A stretch of DNA of 64,000 bases from Clitopilus passeckerianus (taxonomy: Eukaryota; Basidiomycota; Agaricomycetes; Agaricales; Entolomataceae), in the NCBI GenBank assembly GCA_944990035.1, contig CALYLX010000146.1:1-64000 (forward strand), read 5' to 3'. Shown piece by piece: positions 1 through 12,914 of this stretch; the stretch's first letter is position 1; every line of letters starts with the position of its first letter. The notes beneath the pieces were generated by a model, which was not told the DNA's origin, ran no database searches, and saw only the letters and a program-made list of their open reading frames with translations. The translations under genes were made by a program, and so were the position numbers.

Positions 1-562
1 GCAATCAGAGCATTCCGAAGACATAGGAAAGGGCCTGTAGATGCTGCCAGAACGAGAAGGAGGAATTTCGCTTGCTTCTTACTCCAGAAGGCGAGTTACG
101 GGTCAAAATATGAATCTTGGAGAGCGGTCGCTAGTAGACCCAGAAACTGTCAACGAGGAGGGTTGTGAAGGCGGCTATAGTGAGAGCATGTGCTCAATTG
201 CTAAACAGATCTGATCATTGTACATATACGTATTTCATTACGATACATACCCACATTCCTTTGCATTGCTCTCGTTCTATGTACTTTTATTAAGAGTATC
301 TTGTGTGAATTTATCGTTGAGTTAGGGCCTTACGATGGCTTCATCGAAGGAAGAGCTTTAATCTGCTATCGGCCTAAGAAAAGTCATTTCTTTGGTGAAT
401 TGTTCTTCTGAAACAAGTGCCGTTTCGACGAAGTTTCGGTGGCCTTCAGCTTTGATAATCGCACTGGGCACGTGCCAAAATGTTTGCCTTGAACCTGCAA
501 AACAAATAAGATATGCAAGTCGGATCAAGTTGCAAAGCTCTGTCAAAGTCCTCACAACCAAC
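1..562. other. Left edge and 5' flank, no gene called
   Basis: No recognisable gene is seen in the first 560 bases. A plus-strand frame is open from base 1 to about base 168 and is rich in Arg and Lys. It could be the tail of a gene cut by the window edge, but nothing in it is recognisable. The last 200 bases are probably the promoter and 5' leader of the SRPBCC gene that follows. Confidence 0.3.
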
Positions 563-1204
563 ATGTCACGCTCATCTTCCAATCTGCCGCCTATGGCAAA
601 CAACGGTGTTTTCTCAATATCAGCAAGCTCAGAGATAGATGCCAGCCCGGAACAGGTCTGGTCTATTATCTTGGATTTCCCCAAATACAAGGAATGGTAG
701 GTCTGCTTTTGCATCTGCTAACGAGCCAAAATGACGAACCTAATAGGAACCCTTTTGTGTAAGTTATTGAATATCCACATTCAACATGAGATAACTCAGC
801 CTCAGACGCGGCCAAACTATAGTTGACAAGTCTGGCAAACCGCTTCCTGACCAAACACCGGCTGAAGGCAAATACCTCCTCATCGCACCTGTTCATCTTC
901 CTCCGACAATGGGCGAACCTACGGAGTGGTTCCAAAAGCAGTCTGCGTTTGAGCAAATATCGGCGGTTGACCACGAGAACAAGCGTGTTGCATGGGTAAA
1001 CATTGCGATGCCAAGATTCTTGTTGAATGCAGAAAGGTGGCAGGCTGTCGGCATCGATCCTAATAGTGGAAAAACCAAGTATGAGACCACCGAAGTCTTT
1101 GGAGGGGTACTAGCATACATTGTGAAGTTCTTTTTCAAGAAAAGTTGAAGCAGGGATTCAAAGCTCAAGCCGACGGCCTCAAAACTTACGCCGAACGATC
1201 CTAA
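563..1204 (+). CDS. SRPBCC (START-like/polyketide cyclase fold) protein, apparent frameshift near the end
   Basis: This small protein belongs to the SRPBCC superfamily of hydrophobic-ligand-binding folds, common as orphans in basidiomycetes. The ATG at 563 is chosen because the family pattern starts soon after it (SISASSEIDASPEQVWSII, then DFPKYKEW). Two short introns are inferred: 697-746, and one from 759 to 799 or 805. The last exon carries the core strand pattern ending FGGVLAYIVKFFFKKS. The frame then stops at 1146-1148, but the overlapping frame from 1145 continues with LKQGFKAQADGLKTYAERS and stops at 1202-1204, which is how these proteins normally end (a C-terminal helix, LxxGF). One extra T in the TT at 1145-1146 would join the two. 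A sequence error is more likely than decay. The ligand cannot be told from sequence. Confidence 0.7.
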
Positions 1205-1459
1205 CCCCAAAATTAGGCACAGCACACGTGTTCTATACGTTGTAATATCTTTTGTCGCCTTTTGTTCTCTCAATTTATACCCATTGCTCTGAATATCATT
1301 ACAAACTATGGGCAATGCAGCCGACAGTGTAGTCGTACTAGGAAACACGATGGCGGACCGAAATAAGTCTGAAAGCCGGTGTTTGGCAGCGGCACCGCAA
1401 CACAACAACGATCTCAAAAAATCTTGACCAGAAACCACTGAGGCTCTGGACGGACGTGC

Positions 1460-4400
1460 ATGAGTAGCTTAGCCACACAACTCGCGCAAAGCGCGTCTCT
1501 AAATGCTGGCCTTCTGGTAGACAGGTCAAAGAGAAGGCCCACCGAATCTTACCTCTTCACTGGAAAAGATGTTGACACATATGATTTGGAATCCATCCAC
1601 GCCCTCGGCTTGAATGGACTCCTACAGTTGGCGAAGCTGGACCCCTCAATTAAAAAGTTCCAAGGAAGTTTGTTCGGAGAGAGTGCAAAAGGACTTGATC
1701 GTACGCTCTTCTGAGCCAGGATGAAGCCAAAGCTTTGGATGCCAAGTTAGAACAGTTTTTGCAACTTGTAGGAAGATGGATTATGGAGACACCGACGGGA
1801 TGTGTTATTGAGTGGTTGGTAAGGAGGTTTAGGTGCGTTTCATGCGAATTGTAGGTTCTACATGAAGTTAATGTCAATCCAGGATCAATGAATTCAATAT
1901 TCCAACCGTCCTCGGTGTATTCTTGCCATACCATGAGTCGGTGCATTTTGCGAAAATGCTCTCTATCTTGCATATCAAGTTAGTGTTATTCTTAATATCT
2001 GCGAATTCATGCTTAGGGGTTTCTTTTAGACCGCAAACAACTTGGGCATTCCTGCTTCCCTTCAAGTCAGCTGCTCAAAGCCTTCCTCGGATTCCACTTG
2101 TAACAGAAATGCTACAACACACCGAAGTCGCGAGATTCATCATATCTCTACTTCCCGCTGCAGTGAAGGCATATCAAGAAGCCGGACCGACTCCTCATTC
2201 AGCCCTGCTTGCCTTCAATGCAGCTTGTGCCCACGACTTCATGTCTAGGAGCAGCAAAATCGACCAAGGAACAGCAGCTTTCCTTATGCCAGCGTTCTTG
2301 TTACCTTTGACAGTGAAGAATAGGACACAGGATGCAATGGTATGAAACTTGTGCTACAAATTGAGCTCGGCTTATTCATACGTACTAGCTCGGCAGCATC
2401 ATCCTCTTGGCATTCTTCTCTCGTAAATGCACACTTTCACCGCCAGCCTTGAATATAATTGTGAAGGCAATGGTAGAGGCTTGTGGCGTGGTTGAACAGA
2501 CAGGCACACAATACGTATCTACCAATCAATTCTTAAAGGCATCGTTGTCCACGCTTGAAAAGCAAGAAGAGCTAGATGCCTTCGAAGAGCGAACATCTCA
2601 GGCAATAATCCACCTGAAGTAGGAATCCTGGATTTCGCCCGAAGTTCCTCTTACTGACTTTCTCAAATAGGAATATTGATCAGGCTCTGAAGGAAACCTA
2701 TATGTGGAATGGAGCCGAAAAATTGCTACGTCCTTCTACCATACCTCATTAATAGGTATGGTACTAATGGGCTGAAAATTTATATCAGCTAGCTAAATTC
2801 CATTTAGTGCGGCCGATGTAAAAGAATCCACACTGTTGGAATCAATTCTAACTTCTCTCAATGTCCCAGAGGCGGTCATTGAACGAGCTGCGATGCTTCT
2901 AATCGATGCAGTTTTGAAACATGCGGATGACGTTTCCCCTCCTCGTTGTCCAGCCGCAATGCATTATACATAGTACCAACGGCATCATTCCGTTTCACCA
3001 AGGTGTGCGATCTCCTCGGCACTAGCGAATCCGCCTTGGACCCCAATTCACTCGATCAACTTCGCATCTCGCTATCAATGGTAAGAAGATATGTTTCAAT
3101 AGGACCTGGGCTTTATCTAATAAAACGTACAGGTTCCGAAAGTTAGAGGGCCAATTAGAGGGTCGACAGTGGCAGAAGAAAGCGAGCTTGATACGGCTCT
3201 GGCTTCAACTAATCCTGATGCCAGGATTAGGGTCGTTGCCGTAAATCGCCTCCTAGAGGCCTTGCAGAACAGCCAGACCTCAGAGGAAGACAAGGTACCG
3301 GAAAACAGGTGGCTCTATCCACAGATTCACTGACATTGTCATAACCAGGAATCTGCTAGATCGGCTCTTTTGGCCCGTGCTCAGGACACCAATGTTGCTG
3401 TCGTTGAAGCATTATACAGCACACCGGAAACTATTCTTCCTTTCCTCTTGTCCAATTCATCTACCGACATCGACCATTTGACTCAAGTCCTATGTCCTCC
3501 AGGCGCATCTATCAAGAAGAACCGCCGGCCCCTTCTTCGCGTCCACTTCCAGTTCCTGGTCACCTATTTTCTACAAAATCGGAGTCTCCAGCAATCAATC
3601 AGAAACACCATCTTCCACAAGGTTATCTTCCCCTTCCTCCTGTTCTCCAAACCCAGGCAGCACACAGCTGAGGCCGTGTGGACCATAATCGTTTCCAGCC
3701 CTCAAGGCAATGCCTTACATGAATGGCTCACGGGCTGCTCCCAAATTATTAAGAAGGAAGGAGATCAAGTGCAAGTTGGAGGCACCGACAAGATGGCAGA
3801 AGTGAATTTTGCCATCGCCACCTCTATCGCCCGTAAGTTAACACGAGATGCATACTCTTTCCCTGCCTAAATCCATGCCCAGGCAACATACTCAAGTCTA
3901 ATCAATACCCGAACCACTTCAATGACCTCATTTCCAAACTTGAAGACTGCGATTCTAGCGTGCGAGCGCTCGCTTATCTTGTTGGCCGTTCCCTTCTTCT
4001 TCAATTGTCTGGGGAGCATCAAATCGAGGCTGCACGGCAAATGCTCAGAACGCTTTCCCTCAAAGATTTGACTGAGCTTGGAGACCTGGAACAGAATGAC
4101 AGTGACGATGTAAGTACGTTCGCCCTCGAATGAGTCAAAAACTCACGAGAGGACCCCTTCGTGAATAGATTATTACTGAGCCAGCACTGGGCAAGCTGGT
4201 TATCACCAAACCAAGTAGTCAATCTACCTCACGTTGGTTGCAGGTCTCACTGATCGCTGCGACTTTGAGCATTCCCCGGCCTGAAAGTGCACCTCTTAAC
4301 TGGTTCGAGCAGCCAACGGTAAGCTCTCCTAATTAAATTGTCTCTCCGTCGAACTCACTTTTCTCAGGATATGGTTCCAGCTAGTCGGGGACTCGCCTAC

Positions 4401-7400
4401 GTTGAACTTCTTCGAACAATCTACAGAGCCGCGAATATGCTGAATTCAGCACCCACCCTCATCGTCTCAATCCTCTCCACTCTTTTGAGACCTTAAAGAC
4501 CGACGTCCTGGCTTTCTTGGCAGCAATATGGACGAACTCATCGCCCCTTTTGCAATCAGAGATCACAGATCTGCGGACAATTGCTCTCCACCATGGTGCT
4601 GCATTCCTTCATGCCCACGTTCTTGAAGGAGACGACACGGATTTCCAAACCATCCTGCCGGGCCTCTTGGTTCCTCTTCAGAGTCCGGACGCCGAGCAAC
4701 GTCGTATCGCCATGGCTTGCATCTCACACTTACACCAACTCGCCTCGCGCAAGTTCAAGAGGGTCTATGGGTTTGATACAATCTATGGAGCCAAAACTGG
4801 TAAGAATTTAGGCGAGAGGCATCGTCGCTGGTTCTGATTATCCACCTATTGTTAGCTCAGGTGCAGTACCTTGATCAACAAGACTTTGGGAAATACGTCG
4901 GCCAGCTGGTTGAACATCAGGAGCATTTCTTGCAAGATTCAAGTTATCTTACCATTCTTCATCAACAACGCCTACAGATCAACAAAACGCAGAAAAAGCG
5001 CGACAACGAGTTGGTACTCTTCGCTTCGAAGTTTTCCTTGCGAGTTCATGTTTTTTGGTTTGCAGATACAGGCATCGGATCCTCTGTTTCCTCTCGTCAC
5101 ATGTGGCTGCCTTTGCTACCTCTTCTGCCCAATTGGCGCTCCTTCGAAGTTTGAAATCAGTTTCGGATGGGGCAAAGATGTTATCACTTGCCCCACTAAT
5201 CACTTGTTCCTTTTCTCGACCTGCCTTCAACGTTCATATGCAGGAACCCGAAAAGAGGGAGCTTCTGATTGCGTTGGCTGCTTCGTTTGATATCTCAGTC
5301 GCCCAAGACCTCAATGATGAAGCTCAGACCAGCTGGTCTATCTTTCTATCGGTAGTTTGTTGCTCCCTAACAGGTCGTTCTTCTTTTCTTCTGGCCAGTT
5401 CATTATGCTGATTCCCCGTCAAAACAGACTCTGCTCTCTTTGACGTGACTGCACGATCCCTCAAAGCAGGATTATTCGCGGCTCTCAATGTTGATCGCCG
5501 GGTGCTCCTGCTCAACACGATCCTTGATGAAAGCATGGAGAACGCAGGGAACGTAAGTCGTCCGCTATTCACTCTTACAATCAACTAAAGTGAGCACCCA
5601 GTACATCGTATGCAAGCAACTGCTTGGCTGGCTTCTCGAAGATGTTTCCATGATGTGTCACATGATTGAACTCTATCAGTCAGCTGCCGTTGGAGAGTCT
5701 CCCCGCTCAGCAAAGCGCGTAAAAACAACGGGGTAAGGTGGCTCCGTTGAAAAGAGAATGTACTTCTAATCCTTAAACAGGTCTACAAAGGATGATTCTC
5801 TTCTGCGGCTGACCCTGCTCGCGGAGGTCCTCGCAGCAAAACCTTTGCCAGGCTCCCTAGATCTTGTTTCCCAATTATTAGATGCGATGAATGCAATCTT
5901 GCATTCATCCGTCACTCAAGCGGATTCAGATTACATCGAACAGCTTCTCATGGCTGCCATTGAGGAGAGCTCAAGAAACATCACGGTGAGAATTTTGCGG
6001 TCCTTGTTAGACCCCCAAGTGTTCATAGAGACAATCAAGGAGATACCGAATTTATCCCCTAGCAATGTCAGATTGGACGTGTTAGTCGAGCTACTCAGAG
6101 GTAGGCATTCTGGTAATCATTTAAATATTCCCCTGACGAAGACTTGCATACAGTGGCAGAAAATCCCCAAACGTTTCATCAAGCACTCCTACTCATAGCC
6201 AATTTGACACGATTGGCGCCTGACTCGGTGTTATGCAACGTTATGCCTATCTTCACTTTCATGGGATCAAACGTGTTCCATAGAGATGACACCTACAGCT
6301 TTAAGGTTGTGCAGCAGGCGAGTGATTCGAATTTCTCGGGTTCCAGACCATTCCTAATTTTAGTTTAGACGATTGATAATATTGTGCCAGTCATGGTCTC
6401 TTCTCTTCGGGAAACGAACTCTCCGGGCTTGGAACTTTTCAGGGCTTCAAAGCCTTTCATTCGAACCTTTTCGGATGCTTCTCATCACATCCCTCGCCAT
6501 CGCAGACTAGGGTATGTCATTTAAACACCGTGGAAGCGGCTACTCACAGTTTTTCAGATTCTTCTCTCACTTGTTGGACGTACTGGGTGTCGATTTCTTG
6601 GCCCCGCTTTGCATGCTTCTGCTAGAAAGGGTGGCAAACCGGATCGCCCGCCAAGCAAATGAAGATGTTGTTTCCTTGCTACAACTCCCTCAATCATTAA
6701 TGGAGAACCAGACACATGTGGTCCAAACACAGGTCAATCAGCTCTTACTGATCGGAGGAATATCAGCTCAAAGGCTCCTAGGCGCTCACAGATATACTAC
6801 GCGAAGCACAACGACTTGTCAACCGTTTAATCAATCCTGAGGCCGCCTCGCCAGTCCTTCTGGACACAACGTAAGAAAGACCCTCGAAATGCAAAGTTAT
6901 TGGCTGACCTGCCTTCAGAGATGATGACCCGGATGCGGTCCTCGTTGGCTTGTGGAGACGCACCAAGACTTTGCTCATCTTTGTTGGATACGCCACGAAG
7001 AGCTTCGCGACGTCCTCTGCAACTGGCGAAACGACCAACTGATCTCCAGTCTTATTCCACTCACACAAAGTCCCGTTTCTGGGCCTATCCAAGACAAGCT
7101 GGATGACCTCGCGTTAACAGCTCAAACCTCTTTGCAACGGATTCTTGAATCACTGCGGGCTTCTGACTTCATCTCTGCAGCCCTATCAACTTTACACTCT
7201 GAGAATTCACAGGTGTGTTTGAAAGATTGATCTCACCGTGGTTTGCGATGAACCATCTCTCCAGGTCTACACCAGCGGACTTGCTCTGCTTGGTAACAGG
7301 CTTCCAGAGATTTCAGCATCAACACGTCAAGGGTTGTCATCTACAATGGTTGAGATCATCGCTACCATCCAGACGCTTATGGCAAACGACCCCACTCCTG

Positions 7401-9156
7401 AACTGATGGGCTCAGCGTTCGGCGCTCTGTACGCAATTGCAACGACACTGTCAACAGGCGAAGAATCTGCAATGTCAGGGACAATTCAACGAATCTTGAA
7501 GGCAATCAAGCGCGGTGAATGCATCGCGTCGGCGCTCAAAGTCCTAGCTTCTCTTCCGTTCGTTTGCCTACATCTGTCCCTTCAGTTTGGCTGACATTTG
7601 TATTCGTCAATAGGTCAAAGCTTGGTCCCCGAATCATTCCATACTATCGCGAGATCGTCGATCAATGCATGATCCTTATTCGAGAGGGGGAACCTGGTTG
7701 GTTTTTCTACCTTCTCCTCCCTGCAATTATTGAACGCTGTTCCCAGATGTTGTGGAAGACGCTTGTGCCACAATTCGCGGCCTTCTTGTATCCATTCCAA
7801 CTTTCTGGGGGGCTGCGGAGGTCATCAAGACCGTCTCGCTTGTTGTAAACTCTCCTGAAAATAGAAGTAAAAGCCTCAATACTCAGCTTACCAAAGCGGT
7901 CGTCAAACACATACCCGCTACGGTTGTTTTGCCAGCTCTAGTGCAGGTTTGGGAGCAACCGTGGCTGAATACCTCTGTGAGTTTTTGGCTTTGTGCTGTG
8001 TCATAGACCCTCATATTTTTAATTAAAGCCGCAACGCACTGTATACATGGAAATTCTCCAAAAAACCCTCCGAAATGCATCACGACCAGTCGTCCTGGAG
8101 CAACTCAAGCCCACTTTCAAGGTGCTTTTAAGCTCGTTCGATTTCGCAGCCGAGGACAGATGCTTGGTGAGTGTCAACATTGAACCTCCAAATTAGAAGG
8201 GTTGACACGATGAGAGCAGGCAGAGATACAAACGATTTCAGCCTTCCGGGAGTTGGTAGTAAAACTGAATGAGGCAGCCTTCAGATCTCTATTCCGCCGA
8301 CTCTACGATTGGGCTTTCGCAAACGATGCTAGTATGCAGGTTTTTACCGTCAGGATCAAGTATCTGAAAGCTGATATCGAACTTATGTCTAGCTGCCATG
8401 CGGAAGAAAGTCGTATTCTGTCACCTCTACTCTTCTCTGCTCGAATATTTCAAGGTGAGAAGCATTGATTGATGTGTGCATCGCTGCTTGTTAATTTCAA
8501 CACAGGGTTTGATGACCCCATACTTGTCCATTGCCTTCGACTCTTTCCTGCTTGCGCTGGAGACATTGGACCATGGTATCTCTGGTTATGAGGAGTTCTG
8601 GTTGGGTATCCTACAAACACTCACTCAAAGCCTGGCATTTGATGAATCAAGTGAGTGATTAAATCGCATCCCGATATTTGTTAATAAAGGGTTTCAAGCT
8701 TTCTGGAAGGATGATAAGCTTAGGCGGCTTTCTGGACCACTTATCCAGCAAGTTGCGGTTTGTGCCCGTCTCAGGTCATCTGAGGCCAAATCGGCAATCC
8801 AGGATTGCCTCAGCGCAGTTGTTGAGGCCACTAGTGACGACACAATATTGAAAAATCTCAACCTTCACATACTAATGCATACACGTTCGGAGGAGGCCAG
8901 GATACGTCAAACCGCACTAACATGTGCTGAATCGCTCTGGAGAAACCACGGGAATAAGTTATTGGGTAAGTTCCCACATCACCCGTCACAGAGCACCAAT
9001 TGAAAATTATACACTACAGGGCTTGTGGCCGAGACGACTACTTTTATTGCGGAATGCAGTGAAGACGAGAATGATATGGTGGTGAAAGAGTCCTTCAGGT
9101 TGAAAGATGCAGTGGAGAACGCAGCCGGTAGCATAGATGGATTGTTAGATAGATAG
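1460..9156 (+). CDS. utp10: U3 snoRNA-associated protein 10 (UTP10/HEATR1), SSU processome HEAT-repeat scaffold
   Basis: UTP10 is a nucleolar alpha-solenoid of the t-UTP/UTP-A complex. It binds nascent pre-rRNA and is needed for 18S rRNA maturation and efficient Pol I transcription. Recognition rests on the N-terminus (MSSLATQLAQSASLNAGLLV), on IFTFMGSNVFHRDD followed by SFKVVQQTIDNIVPVMVSSL in the middle, and on helical HEAT-type repeats through to the BP28-type C-terminus ending DGLLDR at 9154-9156. The product would be about 2,000 residues over some 25 exons with introns of about 50 bases, the usual size for the family. The reading frame is broken at several points: near 1710, in the CCCC at 2936-2939, in the TTTT at 4483-4486, and near 6780. 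In at least two of these, one extra base in the run restores conserved sequence. The gene ends 48 bases from the stop codon of the convergent kinase gene. Confidence 0.9.
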
Positions 9157-9204
9157 CAAGGGTAACCTATAAAATTAATGCAAGATGGGTATAATATCCA
9201 GACA

Positions 9205-12200
9205 TTATTGATCCTCAGCAATCTGGAGCCGTTGCTCGATTGCCATGCACTGAGAAAGTATTTGTATAACCACGGCACGCCCGCATGCATTGTTAATGAA
9301 TGAAGTCTGCAGGGCAGAATTAGCTTAGTGCGATGGCTAAAAGGGAGTCGAATCACCTTTCTGAGATCCTTCGGTTTCGGGCGAGACGACGGTGGGAGAG
9401 AGCACTGGCGGAGGAAGTCGTGAAAGCCTGGTGAAAAGAGTTCTGACTGCCGTAGAGCGGGCCAACGGTCGGACACCTGCTGGGTCTCAGCGAAAGGTGG
9501 TTCTGCTTCTGCCATTTCCCACACTGTGGCGCCAAGAGACCAAACGTCTACTTGCAAGGCGTCATAAGGGGGGCTGTTTATGGTGGGAGAGGTCAGTTTG
9601 AATTACGGTTCCTGCAGAATCAGATCACCTTCGGATCTCAGGGGCCTTAAGAGAACAGACATGTTAGCTCGGGCCAACACAAGCGATAGGCGACCAACGC
9701 ACTTGCCAGTATACAACACCAACGGAGTCGGAACACATCGAGGACTCAGCTGGAACTCGTATAGCAGTAGAGAAGTCGGCTTGAGGGCCGCGATTAGCTA
9801 GACGTTAACCATTCAACCATTTTTGACTGACCTAATTTCAGGAGTCCCTCGTTGTTGAGTAGCAAATTATCAGAGCGGACATCTCGGTGTGCGATTTGAT
9901 GTTGCTGGAGGAAGTCCAATGCAAGCAAGATCTGATGTTCATTGGAGTCAGGGGTGGGCCGAAATCAAGATCGTAGTTGAACTCACATCGCTAGCAAACC
10001 TCGCGAAAAGCCTGTCTTGCTGGAGCATGAGGCCATGAGGAACTAAGGCAATGACGTCCGCAAGACTCCTTTCCATTAGTTCCATCCGTATCCATAATGT
10101 ATCCTCAACCAAATCCACATAGACCGCATCCATAGCTAGAATATGGTCGTGTGACATCCCTTTCATCAGAGATAATTCTCTTTGAAGGTCTGTCAGCTTT
10201 GGAGATCCGGTGGGTAGAATGGCGACACTCTTAATGGCGACGAAGCTACTCGCACCAGTGGCGAGGTTACTCTGGTCGCGAGCTTTCACGAAAGCAGAGA
10301 GTTTGAGCTTATGTCGGTTATCCGCTGCAAGTCGGGCAGCGAAAACAGAACCGCTCTCTCCCTCCGCGATTTCCTGCAGCTCCAAATAGTGGTTGCGAGG
10401 ATCCACGGCTTCATCAATGAATTCTTCCAGAGGTGCGACAACAGAAGACAACCATCCTGGGTACCGCTGAAATGGAGTCTTCGGAGTCGTGCCGGAAGCC
10501 ATAGGCGTAGGCAAGCCAGCCGAAGGAATGTCGCTAATGACAATCCTAGGCTTGGAGCCGTCCAGTAAATCCTCTTCTTCCTCGTCAAATGTATCTTCAG
10601 TGGGTATTCTAATTTTTGGCCGTCCAGCTTTCTCTGAGTAGGATGGACTTGGTGGGAAGATGAGCTTGCCAGGATCTGGTGAGGGTGTTGAATCATAGTA
10701 ATAAGTTAATGGTGATTCAAGACCACCATCAGTCATCGGAGTCTGCTGTTCATAAGATGTTGGACTTGATGACCCGGTCCCGGAGGTTGAACCTTCCTCG
10801 CTTCCGAAGTGAGAGCTCAGGGGAGAAGGCGGATGTCTCGACGCATCTTGGACATGTATAGCAGGAGGAGTTGGTCGTGGAGGCTGCTCGGTTTTAGGTG
10901 AACTCGTTAACACGACCGGTGCCGCTCTTCGTATGATGGATACGCTCCGTACAATTGTCGCAGGCTCTGCTATCACCGTCGAAGTACTGCTCCTGCTTGA
11001 ATCCCTATTCGATGGCCGTCCGCCACTTGCCCTGAGTAAACCTTCACCGTCATCAAGATCCGGCTCTTGATCGTCTGGCCGGGTATTGGAAATAGTTGGT
11101 CTCCCTTTCTTGGGACTAAGGGGTAGGGTGGGAGATGATGTTTCACTGAGTGCGGCGCTCAGTGGTGGTTCCTGACCGGAGGCATGAACCACGTTGTGCA
11201 TCGACTTGAATAGAGGGGAGACGCCAGTGGGAAGAGGGGAAGGGAGAATGGAGGACGGTCGAGTAGTCGGTTCGTCATCCCAGCTCGTGGCTTCGGGGTC
11301 GTAACGCGCAGTAGACGCGGGTTCCACCCATGAAGAACCAAGAGCGTCCTCGTCTGCCTCTAAGTCGAGCGTCAAGGGGTGTAGACCAGGTAGAGTGGCA
11401 GGAGGGGAAGCCTTCTTTTGAATCGCCTGACTTTCCATTCGCTCATAGTAGACTTGATTTGTGACTGCAGGTGGGCTTTGATTGGTCTTCTTCGATCCGA
11501 ACGAAAGCTTCGACTCTTGTGCCGTAGAAAAGGTCGACGTATTCGGCGTGGAATCGTCTGCGGTCGAAATGCCTGACAATAAAGCCTCACCCCATGAAGA
11601 TAGGTCTGACGAATCTTCGTGCTTCGTGAGTGAGAGTCTCGGAGGCAGTGCGGTCAATGGTTTCTGACGACTATCCGATGAAGAGCGTGAAAGTTGATGA
11701 GGGGAATTACCGAGCTCCAGCTCCGAACCCTCAAACGAAGATTCTGGTGTCTGGGATGTTAATTTTGAGAGTTGATGTGTTAATCCCAATCTCGGGGCGG
11801 CACCTGACTGTGCTGATGGCTGCAAATTATTTGCACCTGGAGCCATATATCTCACCAAGGGGAGATACTATGGACAGGCCATTTGGAGTGGGAGGGGTTG
11901 GCCGCGAGGGTGGGGCCGGTTTGGAGGGACCACTCGAAGGTAGCGTATCTGATGGGCCAGAAGGATGTGGTCCTTCATGAATGTCGAGCACCGGGAACTT
12001 TGAATCCATGGGGTCAGTGTCGAGGAACGAGGTTGGAGCACGATTGGCACTGCCTCGCTCTACAGAAAGCTGGCGTTGAGGAGCCGACCTCGTCAAATGG
12101 AAGTTTTCTGAGGAAGTCAAAGAAGATTTCGATTGCTGGCGTGGAAGCGAGGTTGTCCGTGGGACGGGGTTCATGATTACTGGGGTATCTGATGGAGGCG

Positions 12201-12914
12201 ATACGGGTCGTATGCTACTTGCATATTGTGAGGTAGGGGAGCGTGCTGCTGCCCTGCGATGCTGCATGTTCTCTATCTCCTCCTGAGAGAACCCAGCTTG
12301 GGATAGTGAGGATACCCAGGAAGGGGGTAGACCCACGAGACTGTAAACCAGTCAATAAAGTGAGATTCTTGTAAGTTAAGTAGCTTACCCCTCGTTAACG
12401 TGTATATTGTGCTGGTTGGGTATTAGTATAGGAATAAGCGAAAACATATCTTGGAGCATACCTGGAAGTTCCAGGGCATTGATATACCTCCATCTTCAGT
12501 AGGTAAGGGTGGTACCTCTTCGGAGGTTGGGCTCTTCGTCTGTGATTTCTGACGTTTTGGGAATCTGAAGAAACCAGATTTCTTTTCCTTGACTCCTTTA
12601 TGAGAAGCGTCCGTTCTCGTAGTGGACTTGGAAGATGGTGCAGTAGAGACGAGCGACATCGTTGATTTGTTCATGTCCGGAAAGAGGCTGCGGGCCTGCT
12701 GGAACCCAGGCGTTACTGGAGTACTTGGTATGGAGAAAGAGTCAGGTGATAGCGATGCAAGCGACCTATTGCGAAGGTAATAGGCGTCCTTGGGAGGTAA
12801 TGGTGGTGGTTTGGCCTCTTTCTCTTTGGACGCAAATTTGAATACTTTCAGGCTGGTAGAGAACCGGGAAGACTTCGGTGTCAGCTGAGTGGAAGAAGCG
12901 CTGCCGCTTGCCAT
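9205..12914 (-). CDS. Ste20/PAK-like protein kinase with CRIB domain; DFG replaced by DFS
   Basis: The N-terminal 150 residues are basic and Ser/Pro-rich. A CRIB (p21/Rho-binding) motif follows over three exons: ISMPWNFQ, HNIHVNEG and LVGLPPSW, about 12.3-12.48 kb. It has Asn where CRIB motifs usually have Gly after HV. Next comes a long disordered Ser/Thr/Pro region, then a C-terminal kinase domain (10.5-9.4 kb). The domain has an altered P-loop (EGESGSV), the VAIK-type lysine (FVAIKS), HRDVRSDN, then LLKLADFST in place of DFG, and APE (YWQ then APEIRR). The lobe continues DVWSLGATVWEMAE, and a short tail ends AIEQRLQIAEDQ. PAK kinases are effectors of Cdc42 and Rac controlling polarity. Whether this one is catalytic is open because of DFS. 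An extra base in the run of four at 11859-11862 breaks the frame at SPL/VRYMAPG and is probably an error. It is the only CRIB kinase in the window. Confidence 0.85.
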
